Source: Oscillospiraceae bacterium (GTDB lineage Bacteria > Bacillota > Clostridia > Oscillospirales > Oscillospiraceae). From it: DNA of 64,000 bases. Below are positions 40,952 through 49,154 of this stretch, in pieces; within the stretch, counting starts at the first letter, position 1; every line of letters starts with the position of its first letter. A program made the translations under genes and the position numbers. The notes beneath the pieces were generated by a model, which saw only the letters and a program-made list of their open reading frames with translations, had not been told where the DNA came from and ran no database searches. Location of the stretch: the NCBI GenBank assembly GCA_017395085.1, contig JAFPWF010000021.1, forward strand, positions 1 to 64,000, read 5' to 3'.

Positions 40952-41590
40952 ATGGCGAACGACACAAAAGAAAGAATACTGGAAGCCGCGCTGGAGATGT
41001 TTTCACAAAACGGCTATGCAGGGACAAACATTCGTGAACTGAGCGCATCGCTCGGCCTTGTAAAGTCCGGAGTCTATAAACACTATGAGAGCAAGGAAGC
41101 AATCTGGAATGCGCTGCTGGATCAGATGATTGCTTATTATGCAGATCACTTCGGATCCGCAGAACATCTGCCGCCTGTTCCGGATTCGCTGGATGGGCTT
41201 GTCACAATGACCATGCAGATGGTGAACATCACCGTTCATGATGAGAAGATCATCATGACGCGCAAGGTGCTGACGCTTGAGCAGTTCCGGGACGTACGTG
41301 CTCGGGAACTTGCAACGAAACACTTCCTTACCGGTCTTACAGAGATGTTTACGCGGATATTCACGGGCATGATGGACAAAGGCCTGCTTATAAAGGATGA
41401 CCCCGCCATGCTGGCCTTTGCCTATACCACGCCGATCTCGGCGCTGATTCACCTGTGCGACCGGGAGCCAGAGAAAACGGAAGATGCGATTGGGCAAATC
41501 GAAGCGTTCAGCAGGCACTTTATCAGGATATACGGGAAAAAACCGAGAACGGGCTTAGTGCTAAATACTGAAGGGGAAATTGAAAAATGA
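40952..41590 (+). CDS. TetR/AcrR family transcriptional regulator
   Basis: A 212-residue repressor with HTH GYAGTNIRELSASLGLVKSGVYKHYESKEAIW and a helical ligand domain rich in Met and Ile (about residues 85-130). The ATG at 40952 has TGGAGG seven bases upstream. It is the first gene of an operon of at least six genes, each overlapping or nearly touching the next, and lies directly behind the palindromic operator. The signal is unknown. Confidence 0.93.
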   Translation: MANDTKERILEAALEMFSQNGYAGTNIRELSASLGLVKSGVYKHYESKEAIWNALLDQMIAYYADHFGSAEHLPPVPDSLDGLVTMTMQMVNITVHDEKIIMTRKVLTLEQFRDVRARELATKHFLTGLTEMFTRIFTGMMDKGLLIKDDPAMLAFAYTTPISALIHLCDREPEKTEDAIGQIEAFSRHFIRIYGKKPRTGLVLNTEGEIEK

Positions 41591-41793
41591 AAAACAATAC
41601 GATTGCAAAATGCTGGACTCTTGCAGCGCTTCTGATGTTTGTAACCGCAACACTTCAGATCGTAAACGAGAATTTCATTATTGGCGCTGTTAACTTTGGG
41701 GCTGCGACCTGCTTCCTGTCCGCCGCCGCTAAATATCGGAAGAAAGAAGCAGAGGAGAACGAGCATAATGGAGAGGAGCAATCGCATGAGTAA
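41587..41793 (+). CDS. Small two-helix membrane protein, copy 1
   Basis: A 68-residue protein with two hydrophobic segments (TLAALLMFVTATLQI and IGAVNFGAATCFLSAAA) and a charged C-terminal tail. It overlaps the TetR gene by four bases. It is paralogous to the protein at 42827: the two share LAALLMFV-AT-QI and the -YRK- tail start. No known family was recognised. Confidence 0.75.
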   Translation: MKNNTIAKCWTLAALLMFVTATLQIVNENFIIGAVNFGAATCFLSAAAKYRKKEAEENEHNGEEQSHE

Positions 41794-42664
41794 TAAAGCG
41801 CTTGTTGTAATCGACATTCAAAACGACATTACCAAGCACTACAGGGACATCATTGACAGACTGAATGCCGCCATCGAATGGGCGGCGGAAAGCGGCATGG
41901 AAATTGTGTATATACAGCACAATAACCTGTCCGCCGGTACGCGCACCTTCAAACCAGGCACAAAAGGAGCAGAACTTGCACCGGAGCTCATGATTGTCTC
42001 GGATCATGTTTTCGTTAAGACAAAGGCCAACGCGTTGACCAGCGAGGCGTTTTCGGAATTCATCCGGTCAAAGGATATCAGGGAGTTTTACATTACCGGT
42101 GCTGATGCCACCGGCTGTGTGAAATCCACCTGTTTCAACATGGCGAAGGCCGGATATGCCGTTCATGTCATCTCCGATTGTGTGACCAGCTATGACTTAA
42201 AGAAGCTGCCGGAAATGCTTGCCTACTACAGGGACAAGGGCTGTGAAGTCAAGAACCTTTCCAGCTATACAGGACATGAAATATCAATACGAGAGATTGG
42301 ACAAGACAAGTATTATGAACAAGCCGTAACCTGTGTAAAAGACACTGTTCTTCCTGCACAGATCAAGTTGTATAAGTCCTGTGGCGGTGATTTTGATAAA
42401 ATCTACGGCGAAGCAATGAATGGAAACGGTTATTTTGGAAAAGTCATCAAATCCGGCCATGTCTACGAGCTAGGCTATGAGAAATGCACTTGTCCCAAAG
42501 TACAGTCTGGTCAAGTTACTGATCCGGATCAGTGTAATTGCAGCAGACAAAGTATTTTGTATATTCTCAGTTGTCTGGAACCGGGCAGTAAGTTTGAGGT
42601 TGAGATCCTGGAAACAATAATGCGCGGAGCAGAACATTGCAGGTTTCAGATCACGAAGTATTAA
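41786..42664 (+). CDS. Isochorismatase-like cysteine hydrolase fused to a Cys-rich domain
   Basis: A 292-residue two-domain protein. Residues 1-165 form an isochorismatase-like hydrolase: the Asp in VVIDIQNDI, the Lys in VFVKTKANAL and the nucleophile Cys in TGADATGCVKSTC. Residues 175-292 form a second domain with EKCTCPKVQSG, QCNCSRQS and HCRFQI, a pattern resembling DUF6144-type or V4R-like ligand-binding domains. The ATG at 41786 follows AGGAG by seven bases and overlaps the previous small gene by eight bases. The fusion is unusual; the substrate is unknown, perhaps a small amide or N-carbamoyl compound. Confidence 0.8.
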   Translation: MSNKALVVIDIQNDITKHYRDIIDRLNAAIEWAAESGMEIVYIQHNNLSAGTRTFKPGTKGAELAPELMIVSDHVFVKTKANALTSEAFSEFIRSKDIREFYITGADATGCVKSTCFNMAKAGYAVHVISDCVTSYDLKKLPEMLAYYRDKGCEVKNLSSYTGHEISIREIGQDKYYEQAVTCVKDTVLPAQIKLYKSCGGDFDKIYGEAMNGNGYFGKVIKSGHVYELGYEKCTCPKVQSGQVTDPDQCNCSRQSILYILSCLEPGSKFEVEILETIMRGAEHCRFQITKY

Positions 42665-42675
42665 GGTGAATTGAA

Positions 42676-42834
42676 ATGAAAAGAAATGCTTTCCCCGTTT
42701 CCATGGCATTCCTCTGGGGCATGGTGTTTTCACAGGCCATGCACAGCATCACGCTTGGCATCTGCATGGGGCTGCTCATGGGAATCGCGTTTGGCTTGTT
42801 TGATTCAGGCAAAGGAGGAAAAGAAGATGAGTAA
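42676..42834 (+). CDS. Small membrane protein of 52 residues
   Basis: A short frame between the hydrolase and the second small protein: a hydrophobic stretch MAFLWGMVFSQAMHSITLGI continuing into MGLLMGIAFGLF, then a Gly/Lys/Glu tail. Its stop overlaps the next start by eight bases (ATGAGTAA), the same arrangement as elsewhere in this operon, which supports translation. It starts 11 bases after the hydrolase stop with a weak AAGG site. No family was recognised. Confidence 0.6.
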   Translation: MKRNAFPVSMAFLWGMVFSQAMHSITLGICMGLLMGIAFGLFDSGKGGKEDE

Positions 42835-43027
42835 ATGGTTTTCAAAATCAAAATGCTTGATGCTTGCGGCGCTGCTGATGTTCGTCGGCGCAACCTTCCA
42901 GATCACCGGTGACCGTTATTTGCTGGGCGTAATCTGTTTTGCCGCTGCAGTGAGTTTTTTCTGTTCTGCGGAAGTGTATCGAAAAAGAGAGAAGGAAGAC
43001 AAGCAGAAAGAGGCAGATAACAAATGA
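42827..43027 (+). CDS. Small two-helix membrane protein, copy 2
   Basis: A 66-residue paralogue of the protein at 41587. It has MLAALLMFVGATFQI and LGVICFAAAVSFFCSAEVYRK followed by a highly charged tail. AAAGGAGGAAAAG is the ribosome site. It overlaps the flavin reductase gene by four bases. Duplication around the hydrolase and the 52-residue protein suggests a functional membrane pair. Confidence 0.8.
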   Translation: MSKWFSKSKCLMLAALLMFVGATFQITGDRYLLGVICFAAAVSFFCSAEVYRKREKEDKQKEADNK

Positions 43028-43731
43028 AGATTCTTGTGTTGAACGGCAGCCCCAAGCGGGATAAAAGCGACACCATGCACATCGCCCATGCGTTTCTTGA
43101 AGGAATGAAAGAGGCTGCATCGCAGGATATGCATATCATTCACACCATCGACCAGCACATTGAATATTGTACCGGCTGCTTTTCCTGTATGCGAAACGGC
43201 GGCACCTGCGTCCATGATGACGATATGCGGGAGATATTGGAGGAGATCCTGGCAAGCGATCTGCTGATCTGGAGCTTTCCGCTTTACTGCTACGGGATGC
43301 CCGCATCACTGAAGGCTCTGCTGGACCGTACACTTCCCCTAAGCAGCATGGCGATGCAGAAGATCGGCGAGCGGTACGAGCATGTCGGTCAGGCGGACTA
43401 TTCCCATTTGCGTTATCTGATGATCTGCGGCTGCGGATTTCCCAACAGCATGCACAACTTCGAGCCTGCCGTGGCACAATTCAAACTATGTTTTCCGGGT
43501 AACCATACCATCATCACCGTCCCGGAAAGTCCGATGTTCAACGCACCAGAGGCGGCTGTTGTGACCGAACCCCGGCTGGCGCTTGTGAAACAGGCTGGAA
43601 AGCAATACGCCGAGACGGGCCGGATCGACGTCGCTCTGCTGGACGAAATATGCTCCCCAATGATCCCGGAGGAGCAGTATGCGGCGATCGTGAACGGAGG
43701 GGAGTATAAAAATGAAGGAATATATGCATGA
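43024..43731 (+). CDS. NAD(P)H-dependent FMN reductase/flavodoxin-fold protein
   Basis: A 235-residue flavoprotein with NGSPKRDKSDTMHIAHAF (FMN phosphate loop), a CTGCFSCMRNGG segment that could carry redox cysteines, and WSFPLYCYGMPASLKALLDR. The family reduces quinones, azo dyes or metals, or works with iron-sulfur partners. It ends the tightly overlapping part of the TetR operon; the GNAT gene follows 18 bases later. Confidence 0.9.
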   Translation: MKILVLNGSPKRDKSDTMHIAHAFLEGMKEAASQDMHIIHTIDQHIEYCTGCFSCMRNGGTCVHDDDMREILEEILASDLLIWSFPLYCYGMPASLKALLDRTLPLSSMAMQKIGERYEHVGQADYSHLRYLMICGCGFPNSMHNFEPAVAQFKLCFPGNHTIITVPESPMFNAPEAAVVTEPRLALVKQAGKQYAETGRIDVALLDEICSPMIPEEQYAAIVNGGEYKNEGIYA

Positions 43732-43749
43732 CCAGAGAGAGGAATATGG

Positions 43750-44313
43750 ATGCAGTATCATAAAACCATTATCCTGAAAGACGGCAGAGCCTGCACACTC
43801 CGAAACGGAACGGCGGAGGACGGGGAGGCGCTGCTCAAGATCTTCAACCTCACCCATACGCAGACGGATTATCTGCTTACGTACCCGGAGGAGCACAGCT
43901 ACACCGTCGAGGACGAGGCGGAGCTGCTGCGGAGAAAGACAGACAGTGTCGATGAGATCGAAATCCTGGCGTTTGTTGACGGCGCGATCGTTGGCTCAGC
44001 CGGCGTTACCTGTGTTGCCCGCAAGGAAAAGACCCGGCACCGCGCGGAATTTGGCATCAGCGTGGACAAGGCATACTGGGGTCTCGGGATCGGGCGGGCT
44101 TTGACAGAAGCCTGCATCGAATGCGCCGGGACAGCCGGGTATGTCCAGCTGGAGCTGGAGGCGGTCGCGGAGAACAAAAACGCCCTCGTCCTGTACAGGA
44201 GCGTGGGCTTCCAGGAGTACGGCAGGAACCCGAAGGGCTTCCGCTCGCGCTGGTCCGGGTGGCAGGAGCTGGTGCTCATGCGGTTGGAGCTGGGCGGACC
44301 AGGCGCTGTGTGA
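43750..44313 (+). CDS. GNAT family N-acetyltransferase
   Basis: A 187-residue acetyltransferase with the acetyl-CoA loop ISVDKAYWGLGIGRALTEA and the closing NALVLYRSVGFQEYG. It is similar to RimI/PhnO-type small-molecule or protein acetylases. The substrate is unknown. AGAGGAA lies upstream, and the spacing suggests that it belongs to the same transcript as the preceding flavin reductase. Confidence 0.9.
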   Translation: MQYHKTIILKDGRACTLRNGTAEDGEALLKIFNLTHTQTDYLLTYPEEHSYTVEDEAELLRRKTDSVDEIEILAFVDGAIVGSAGVTCVARKEKTRHRAEFGISVDKAYWGLGIGRALTEACIECAGTAGYVQLELEAVAENKNALVLYRSVGFQEYGRNPKGFRSRWSGWQELVLMRLELGGPGAV

Positions 44314-44491
44314 GGGACTGGCACAAAAAACAGGGATAACACAGGCAAAAGGATGGTATTCATTCCGTGAAAGGGAGGATCCTCAGTCTTTCCGCCGTTT
44401 TGCTTTTCGCTTTTCTTCTGCTCTATGGACCGAACTTCGGCATCAATCTGCGCAGGCCAAACCTGCATTCCTGTAAAAGACGGATGGTAAT

Positions 44492-44980
44492 ATGGCAAAC
44501 ACAATAACGTTTTTCAGAATAGCTGCCAGTACTGTTCTGTTGTTCTATCCAGTGTTCACTCCTGCCTTTTACGCGTTTTACATCGCTGCCGGGTTGTCTG
44601 ATATGCTTGACGGATTTGTGGCGAGGAAGACAGATACTGTCAGCAAGCTTGGGGCAAGGCTGGATACGATTGCAGACTTTGTGTTTGTGGTCGTATGCCT
44701 GATCAAACTGCTTCCGGTCCTTAGTATCCCTGCATGGCTGTATGGATGGATCGGAATCATTGCCCTTATAAAGGTTGTGAATATCATTTCCGGATTTGCC
44801 GTGCAGAAGAAGCTCGTGGCTGTTCATTCGGTTATGAACAAAGCGACGGGAGCGCTGCTGTTTCTAATACCGCTGACGATCCCCGCTATTCCACTGAAAT
44901 ACTCTGCGATTGTCGTCTGCGCGGCGGCATCATTCGCCGCCATTCAGGAAGGCCATTTCATCAGAACAGGAAGAGAATAG
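44492..44980 (+). CDS. CDP-alcohol phosphatidyltransferase family protein
   Basis: A 162-residue membrane enzyme with about five hydrophobic segments. The CDP-binding motif reads DMLDGFVARKTDTVSKLGARLDTIAD, matching DGxxAR-x8-GxxxDxxxD. It joins a CDP-activated lipid to an alcohol in phospholipid synthesis. The protein is shorter than PgsA/PssA but has all motif residues. A 178-base gap separates it from the GNAT gene. Confidence 0.9.
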   Translation: MANTITFFRIAASTVLLFYPVFTPAFYAFYIAAGLSDMLDGFVARKTDTVSKLGARLDTIADFVFVVVCLIKLLPVLSIPAWLYGWIGIIALIKVVNIISGFAVQKKLVAVHSVMNKATGALLFLIPLTIPAIPLKYSAIVVCAAASFAAIQEGHFIRTGRE

Positions 44981-45024
44981 CAGTTCGGGATATATGGAGC
45001 TGGGATTGGGAGGAAAAGAAGACC

Positions 45025-45387
45025 ATGAAATTCAAGGGAACCCTTATCGTTGTAAAAGACTGCAGGAAAGCAGTGAAATTCTATCAGGACATGTTTGGAT
45101 TTGAACTGATTCGGGATCATGACGGCAATATGGAACTATCCGGAAATCTGTATCTCCAGGAAGAAAAATACTGGGAGCAGTTTACGGGGAGGCGCGTTGT
45201 TCCGCAAAGCAATCATACTGAGCTTTATTTTGAAGAGCCGGAGATTGACAGCTTCGTAAAAAAGCTGGAAAGGCTCTATCCTGACATTGAATACGTCAAT
45301 CACCTGATGACTCACAGCTGGGGGCAGCGGGTCGTCAGATTCTATGACCCGGACGGCAATCTCATCGAAGTCGGCACCCCCGTATGA
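45025..45387 (+). CDS. VOC superfamily (glyoxalase/bleomycin resistance) protein
   Basis: A 120-residue protein with two beta-alpha-beta-beta-beta modules. KDCRKAVKFYQDMFGFEL opens the first and VVRFYDPDGNLIEVG closes the second, as in metal-binding VOC enzymes or antibiotic-binding proteins. The ATG at 45025 has GGGAGGA nine bases upstream. The substrate is unknown. Confidence 0.9.
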   Translation: MKFKGTLIVVKDCRKAVKFYQDMFGFELIRDHDGNMELSGNLYLQEEKYWEQFTGRRVVPQSNHTELYFEEPEIDSFVKKLERLYPDIEYVNHLMTHSWGQRVVRFYDPDGNLIEVGTPV

Positions 45388-45595
45388 TCCGTGTATATCT
45401 ATTGATTTATGTCTATGCGATCCTGGAAAGCGATGAAACAGATTTGCTCTTCCGTGAAGCTGTTTAGCTAACTATGATTCCCGTTGAATCAGCCATGACA
45501 CGCTTCGTATCACGGATGTGAAAGCCCGTTTCTTGCGTATTTTACAGATTCTCAGTACCATTGATTCCGTCAGATGTGCAGACAGAAAGGACGGA

Positions 45596-46276
45596 ATGAA
45601 TATGAAGCACAACAAAAAGAAGCGCTTGTGGATGGGAATCTGGTTCCTGCTGGCATTCCTGCTGTGGACGGCGCTGATCCGATGCGTTGACGTGCAGGCG
45701 GCAGGTCCAAACGGAACAAAGGTCGGCTTTGCGGCGTTCAACCTTTGGTTTCATCATCTTACGGGCGTACATATGAGCGTTTACACGATCACGGATTGGC
45801 TGGGACTTGTCCCCATTGCCGTCTGCCTGGGCTTTGGAGTCGTCGGCGTCTTTCAGCTTATCCGGAGGAAGAGCCTCATCCGGGTCGATCCGGACATCCT
45901 TCTTCTGGGGCTGTATTATGTTCTGGTGATTCTCGCCTACCTGATCTTCGAGATGATCCCGATCAACTACAGGCCGATCCTGATAGGTGGAGCGTTGGAG
46001 GCGTCTTACCCCTCTTCCACGACGCTTCTGGTCCTGAGTGTGATGCCTACGCTTGTGTTTCAGGTGGGCAGAAGATGTGAAAGAAAGACCGTAACACGAG
46101 CGGTAAGCATAATCGTCGTCCTGTTCTCTGCCTTCATGGTGATCGGCAGAGCGGTGTCGGGTGTTCACTGGGCGACGGACATTGTCGGTTCCGTTTTGCT
46201 GAGCTTTGGTTTATTCAAGCTCTACCAAAGCGGGGTAACCGCAATAGATTTGAGGAACAAAAATGGAGTTCAATGA
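45596..46276 (+). CDS. PAP2-type membrane phosphatase
   Basis: A 226-residue membrane protein with six hydrophobic segments and PAP2 motifs in order: RP in INYRPILI, SYPSSTT where PSGH is usual, and GRAVSGVHWATDIVGS for the R-x5-H-x3-D motif. The His of the second motif is replaced, so activity may be altered, though several bacterial PAP2 proteins with PSST are known. It would act on a lipid phosphate. A second ATG at 45602 is also possible as start. Confidence 0.8.
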   Translation: MNMKHNKKKRLWMGIWFLLAFLLWTALIRCVDVQAAGPNGTKVGFAAFNLWFHHLTGVHMSVYTITDWLGLVPIAVCLGFGVVGVFQLIRRKSLIRVDPDILLLGLYYVLVILAYLIFEMIPINYRPILIGGALEASYPSSTTLLVLSVMPTLVFQVGRRCERKTVTRAVSIIVVLFSAFMVIGRAVSGVHWATDIVGSVLLSFGLFKLYQSGVTAIDLRNKNGVQ

Positions 46277-46865
46277 AAAGCTGCAGGAATTAAGAAAAGG
46301 CAAAGGACTGACGCAGGAGGAACTGGCGCAGGAGATCTTTGTTTCCAGAACAGCCGTATCCAAGTGGGAGTCAGGCAGAGGATACCCGAATATCGACTCG
46401 CTCAAGGAACTGGCCGCTTTTTTCTCAATAACTGTTGATGAATTGATCTCTCCAAATGAGATCATTACCGCTGCTGCGAATGAAAAGCAGGAGTTGATCG
46501 GCAGATACACCGCGTTCTTATGCCACGCGCTGGATGTATTTTCCGCGTTGCTTTTGTTTATTCCCGTCTTCGGTAACGGGGAGGGCGAGCAATCGGCGTC
46601 TTTGTTTGAAATGAGCGGCACACAGCTTTGGATCAAAATCGTATGTGCCGTTGTCATCAGCCTTACCGTATTGAACGGCGTCTGCGGGCTGATCATCAGC
46701 CGGTTTGACAAGCCGCTGTGGAATAAGCACCGGTTCGTGACAGGTATCGCTTTATCTGTTACCGCATGCCTGCTGTTTATTATCACCCGACAGCCTTATG
46801 CAGGCGTGTTCTGCTTTGCGATCCTGATGATCAAGGGCTGGCTTCTGTTAAGGAGGAAATCATGA
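46263..46865 (+). CDS. XRE-family regulator with membrane segments
   Basis: A 200-residue protein. Residues 5-60 are an XRE helix-turn-helix (LTQEELAQEIFVSRTAVSKWESGRGYPN). Residues 80-200 contain four hydrophobic segments, so it is a membrane-bound DNA-binding protein of the type common in Firmicutes. It overlaps the PAP2 gene by 14 bases and the methyltransferase gene by four bases, suggesting co-expression. Confidence 0.88.
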   Translation: MEFNEKLQELRKGKGLTQEELAQEIFVSRTAVSKWESGRGYPNIDSLKELAAFFSITVDELISPNEIITAAANEKQELIGRYTAFLCHALDVFSALLLFIPVFGNGEGEQSASLFEMSGTQLWIKIVCAVVISLTVLNGVCGLIISRFDKPLWNKHRFVTGIALSVTACLLFIITRQPYAGVFCFAILMIKGWLLLRRKS

Positions 46866-47581
46866 ATTACCCACGAAGTGAAAAATATTTGACCGCCGAT
46901 CTGATGGCAAAGATTATGGGTCCGAATCCCATCAAACTCGAAGAAGAACTCTTAACGAATCATCGGATTCCCAAAGATGCGACCGTATGCGACCTCGGAA
47001 GTGGTCAGGGACTGACGAGCGTGTTTCTGGTGAAGGAATACGGATTTAAGGTGATCGCCGCAGATTTATGGAGCGATCCGGAGGAAAACCGTGAGTTCTT
47101 CCGCAAAATGGGGCTGACCGACGAGCAGATCGTCCCGGTAAAAGCTGACGCAGAGGCGCTGCTCTTTGAAAAAGAGTTTTTTGACGCGGTGGTTTCAACC
47201 GATTCCTATAACTATTTCGGCCGTGATCCGGATTATCTTGACCAAAAGCTGTTGCCGTTTCTAAAAAATGACGGATATATTTACATAGCCGTACCCGGTA
47301 TGAAAAAAGACTGCCACGACAATCTGCCAAAAGAATTGCTGCTTTCGTGGACGCCCGAGCAGTTGGAGTATTTGCACGACGCAGCTTATTGGCAAAGCAT
47401 CGTAAGCCGCTGCAGCGGCGCGGAAATCATTACGGTCGAAGAAATGGAATCCAACGAAAACGTCTGGGCGGACTGGCTCGAACAGGAAAACGAGTATGCC
47501 GTAGGCGACCGCAAGGCTATGGAAGCCGGCGGCGGAAAGTATCTGAATTTCATAAAGATCGTTATGAGAAAGAAAAACTGA
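46862..47581 (+). CDS. Class I SAM-dependent methyltransferase
   Basis: A 239-residue enzyme with the SAM loop VCDLGSGQGLTSVFL, the acidic AADLWSDPE second-strand end, and DAVVSTDSYNYFG. The substrate is unknown. AGGAGG sits upstream. It overlaps the regulator gene before it. Confidence 0.9.
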   Translation: MNYPRSEKYLTADLMAKIMGPNPIKLEEELLTNHRIPKDATVCDLGSGQGLTSVFLVKEYGFKVIAADLWSDPEENREFFRKMGLTDEQIVPVKADAEALLFEKEFFDAVVSTDSYNYFGRDPDYLDQKLLPFLKNDGYIYIAVPGMKKDCHDNLPKELLLSWTPEQLEYLHDAAYWQSIVSRCSGAEIITVEEMESNENVWADWLEQENEYAVGDRKAMEAGGGKYLNFIKIVMRKKN

Positions 47582-47671
47582 CGGAGAAAACTCATATGGA
47601 AACCGTTATTGATGCAGCGATCATCGGTGAATCCGCGTTCCTTTATTTCCTGCAATGAAAGGGAGAACAAT

Positions 47672-48538
47672 ATGAGACTTACAATCGCATTCTTACAGCT
47701 TCTTCCAGCGGGATCCCTGATGGGGAACCTGAAAAAAGGAATCGAAGCCTGCCGCCAGGCGAAAGAAAAGGGCGCGGACATTGCGATCTTTCCGGAAATG
47801 TGGAGCTGCGGATATGCCTTTCCGCATGATGAAGCAAGCCTGCGGGAATACGCCGTCTCCTGTGACAACGTTTTTGTGAAACGGTTTTCAGAGCTGGCGG
47901 AAGAATTGGATATGGCCATAGCTGTTACTCTGCTGGAGCAGCACGAGCCGAAGCCGAGAAATACGGTTTGCCTTTTTGACAGGCACGGCAAACTGCAGTA
48001 TCGTTATTCCAAAGTCCATATCTGTGATTTTGGAGAAGAAGACGACGAAGGCGTCCTGGATGCCGGTGATGCCTTTTTTGTGGCAGACCTGGACACAAAA
48101 GAAGGGATAATAAAGGTGGGCTCCATGATCTGCTATGACCGGGAATTCCCGGAAAGTGCCCGCATTCTGATGCTGAAAGGCGCAGAGCTCCTGTTGGTTC
48201 CAAATGCCTGTCCGATGGAACTGAACCGTCTGGCGCAGCTCCGCGGCAGAGCCTATGAAAATATGCTGGCCATCGCCACCTGCAATTATCCGGCGCCTCA
48301 TCCGGATTGCAACGGCCATTCCACGCTGTTCGATGGTGTTGTATATCTTCCGGAGCTTTCCGGTTCGAGGGATACGTGTGTGTTTGAGGCAGAGGAGGGC
48401 GAAGGCGTGTATACAGCAGAACTGGATGTGGACATGCTGCGGAAGTATCGCCTTTGTGAAGTAAGGGGAGTCAAAAATCGTCGTCCGGAACTGTATGGAG
48501 AAATTTCAGATAAAGGCTATGTCTATGATAAGAACTGA
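47672..48538 (+). CDS. Carbon-nitrogen hydrolase family protein
   Basis: A 288-residue amidase of the nitrilase superfamily. Catalytic residues are Glu in FPEMWSCGY, Lys in RYSKVHICDFG and Cys in SMICYDREFPESAR. The CYDREFPE context fits amidohydrolases such as omega-amidase or N-carbamoyl hydrolases rather than true nitrilases. The ATG follows GGGAGAA. It overlaps the next GNAT gene by 14 bases. Confidence 0.92.
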   Translation: MRLTIAFLQLLPAGSLMGNLKKGIEACRQAKEKGADIAIFPEMWSCGYAFPHDEASLREYAVSCDNVFVKRFSELAEELDMAIAVTLLEQHEPKPRNTVCLFDRHGKLQYRYSKVHICDFGEEDDEGVLDAGDAFFVADLDTKEGIIKVGSMICYDREFPESARILMLKGAELLLVPNACPMELNRLAQLRGRAYENMLAIATCNYPAPHPDCNGHSTLFDGVVYLPELSGSRDTCVFEAEEGEGVYTAELDVDMLRKYRLCEVRGVKNRRPELYGEISDKGYVYDKN

Positions 48539-49001
48539 ACGCTTAACAATATATCCCGCCTCACGGGAGCAGATGGAGACCATGATCGCTTCCGAACAGG
48601 AGGAAGAACTCAAAAAAGCATATACCGAAATGCTGGATGGCTGCCTGCAGCACCCCGATCAATGGGACTGGTATGCTATTTGGATGATTGAGAAGACGGA
48701 CGGAACGCCTGTCGGGGATCTCTGCTTCAAGGGGCTCCGTGAAGACGGGATCGCGGAGATCGGATACGGGATCCTGGAGGGGCACCAGGGGCAGGGCTAT
48801 GCCACGGAAGCGGTGCAGGCGGCCTGCCGATGGGCGTTTGGGCATGGGTCAGTAAAATCGCTAGAGGCGGAAACGGACGCCGGAAATGCCGCGTCTCAGA
48901 GAGTCCTCGAAAAATGCGGCTTTCGCCCCAACGGATCTTACGGAGAGGAAGGGCCACGTTTTACGCTGGACCGCCCCGATGTTATGGAAGAAACAAGATG
49001 A
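48525..49001 (+). CDS. GNAT family N-acetyltransferase (RimJ/RimL type)
   Basis: About 158 residues. It begins MIRTERLTIYPASREQM and contains EIGYGILEGHQGQGYATEA, the acetyl-CoA loop, and NAASQRVLEKCGF near the end. This order fits the RimJ/RimL branch that acetylates protein N-termini or antibiotics. The start at 48525 has AAGG eight bases upstream and gives the usual family N-terminus; two in-frame ATGs upstream are alternatives. Confidence 0.88.
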   Translation: MIRTERLTIYPASREQMETMIASEQEEELKKAYTEMLDGCLQHPDQWDWYAIWMIEKTDGTPVGDLCFKGLREDGIAEIGYGILEGHQGQGYATEAVQAACRWAFGHGSVKSLEAETDAGNAASQRVLEKCGFRPNGSYGEEGPRFTLDRPDVMEETR

Positions 49002-49085
49002 ACAACGAGAAAAAGAACAGCAAAGCTCGGCTTTCAAAAAGTACAGCATTACTCGTTTTATCGGAAAGAAAAGTAAGAAAAGCCC

Positions 49086-49116
49086 TTGACTCTCACACTG
49101 TGGCAGGCATTAAGCT
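49086..49116 (+). promoter_or_regulatory. MerR-type promoter with 19-bp spacer
   Basis: TTGACT (49086-49091), 19 nt, TAAGCT (49111-49116). A 19-bp spacer is the hallmark of promoters activated by MerR proteins through DNA untwisting. The MerR gene follows at 49155. Confidence 0.5.
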
Positions 49117-49154
49117 TGACGTGAGCTCAAAAAACAGCAACAGGAGGTACCGCC

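Noticed and set aside
44367..44507. 46-codon GTG frame with a hydrophobic stretch before the CDP-alcohol gene
   Set aside because: No convincing ribosome site, and it overlaps the next gene start. Kept as a note only.
47596..47658. 20-codon frame between the methyltransferase and the C-N hydrolase
   Set aside because: Very short, with no family or conservation evidence; could be chance.
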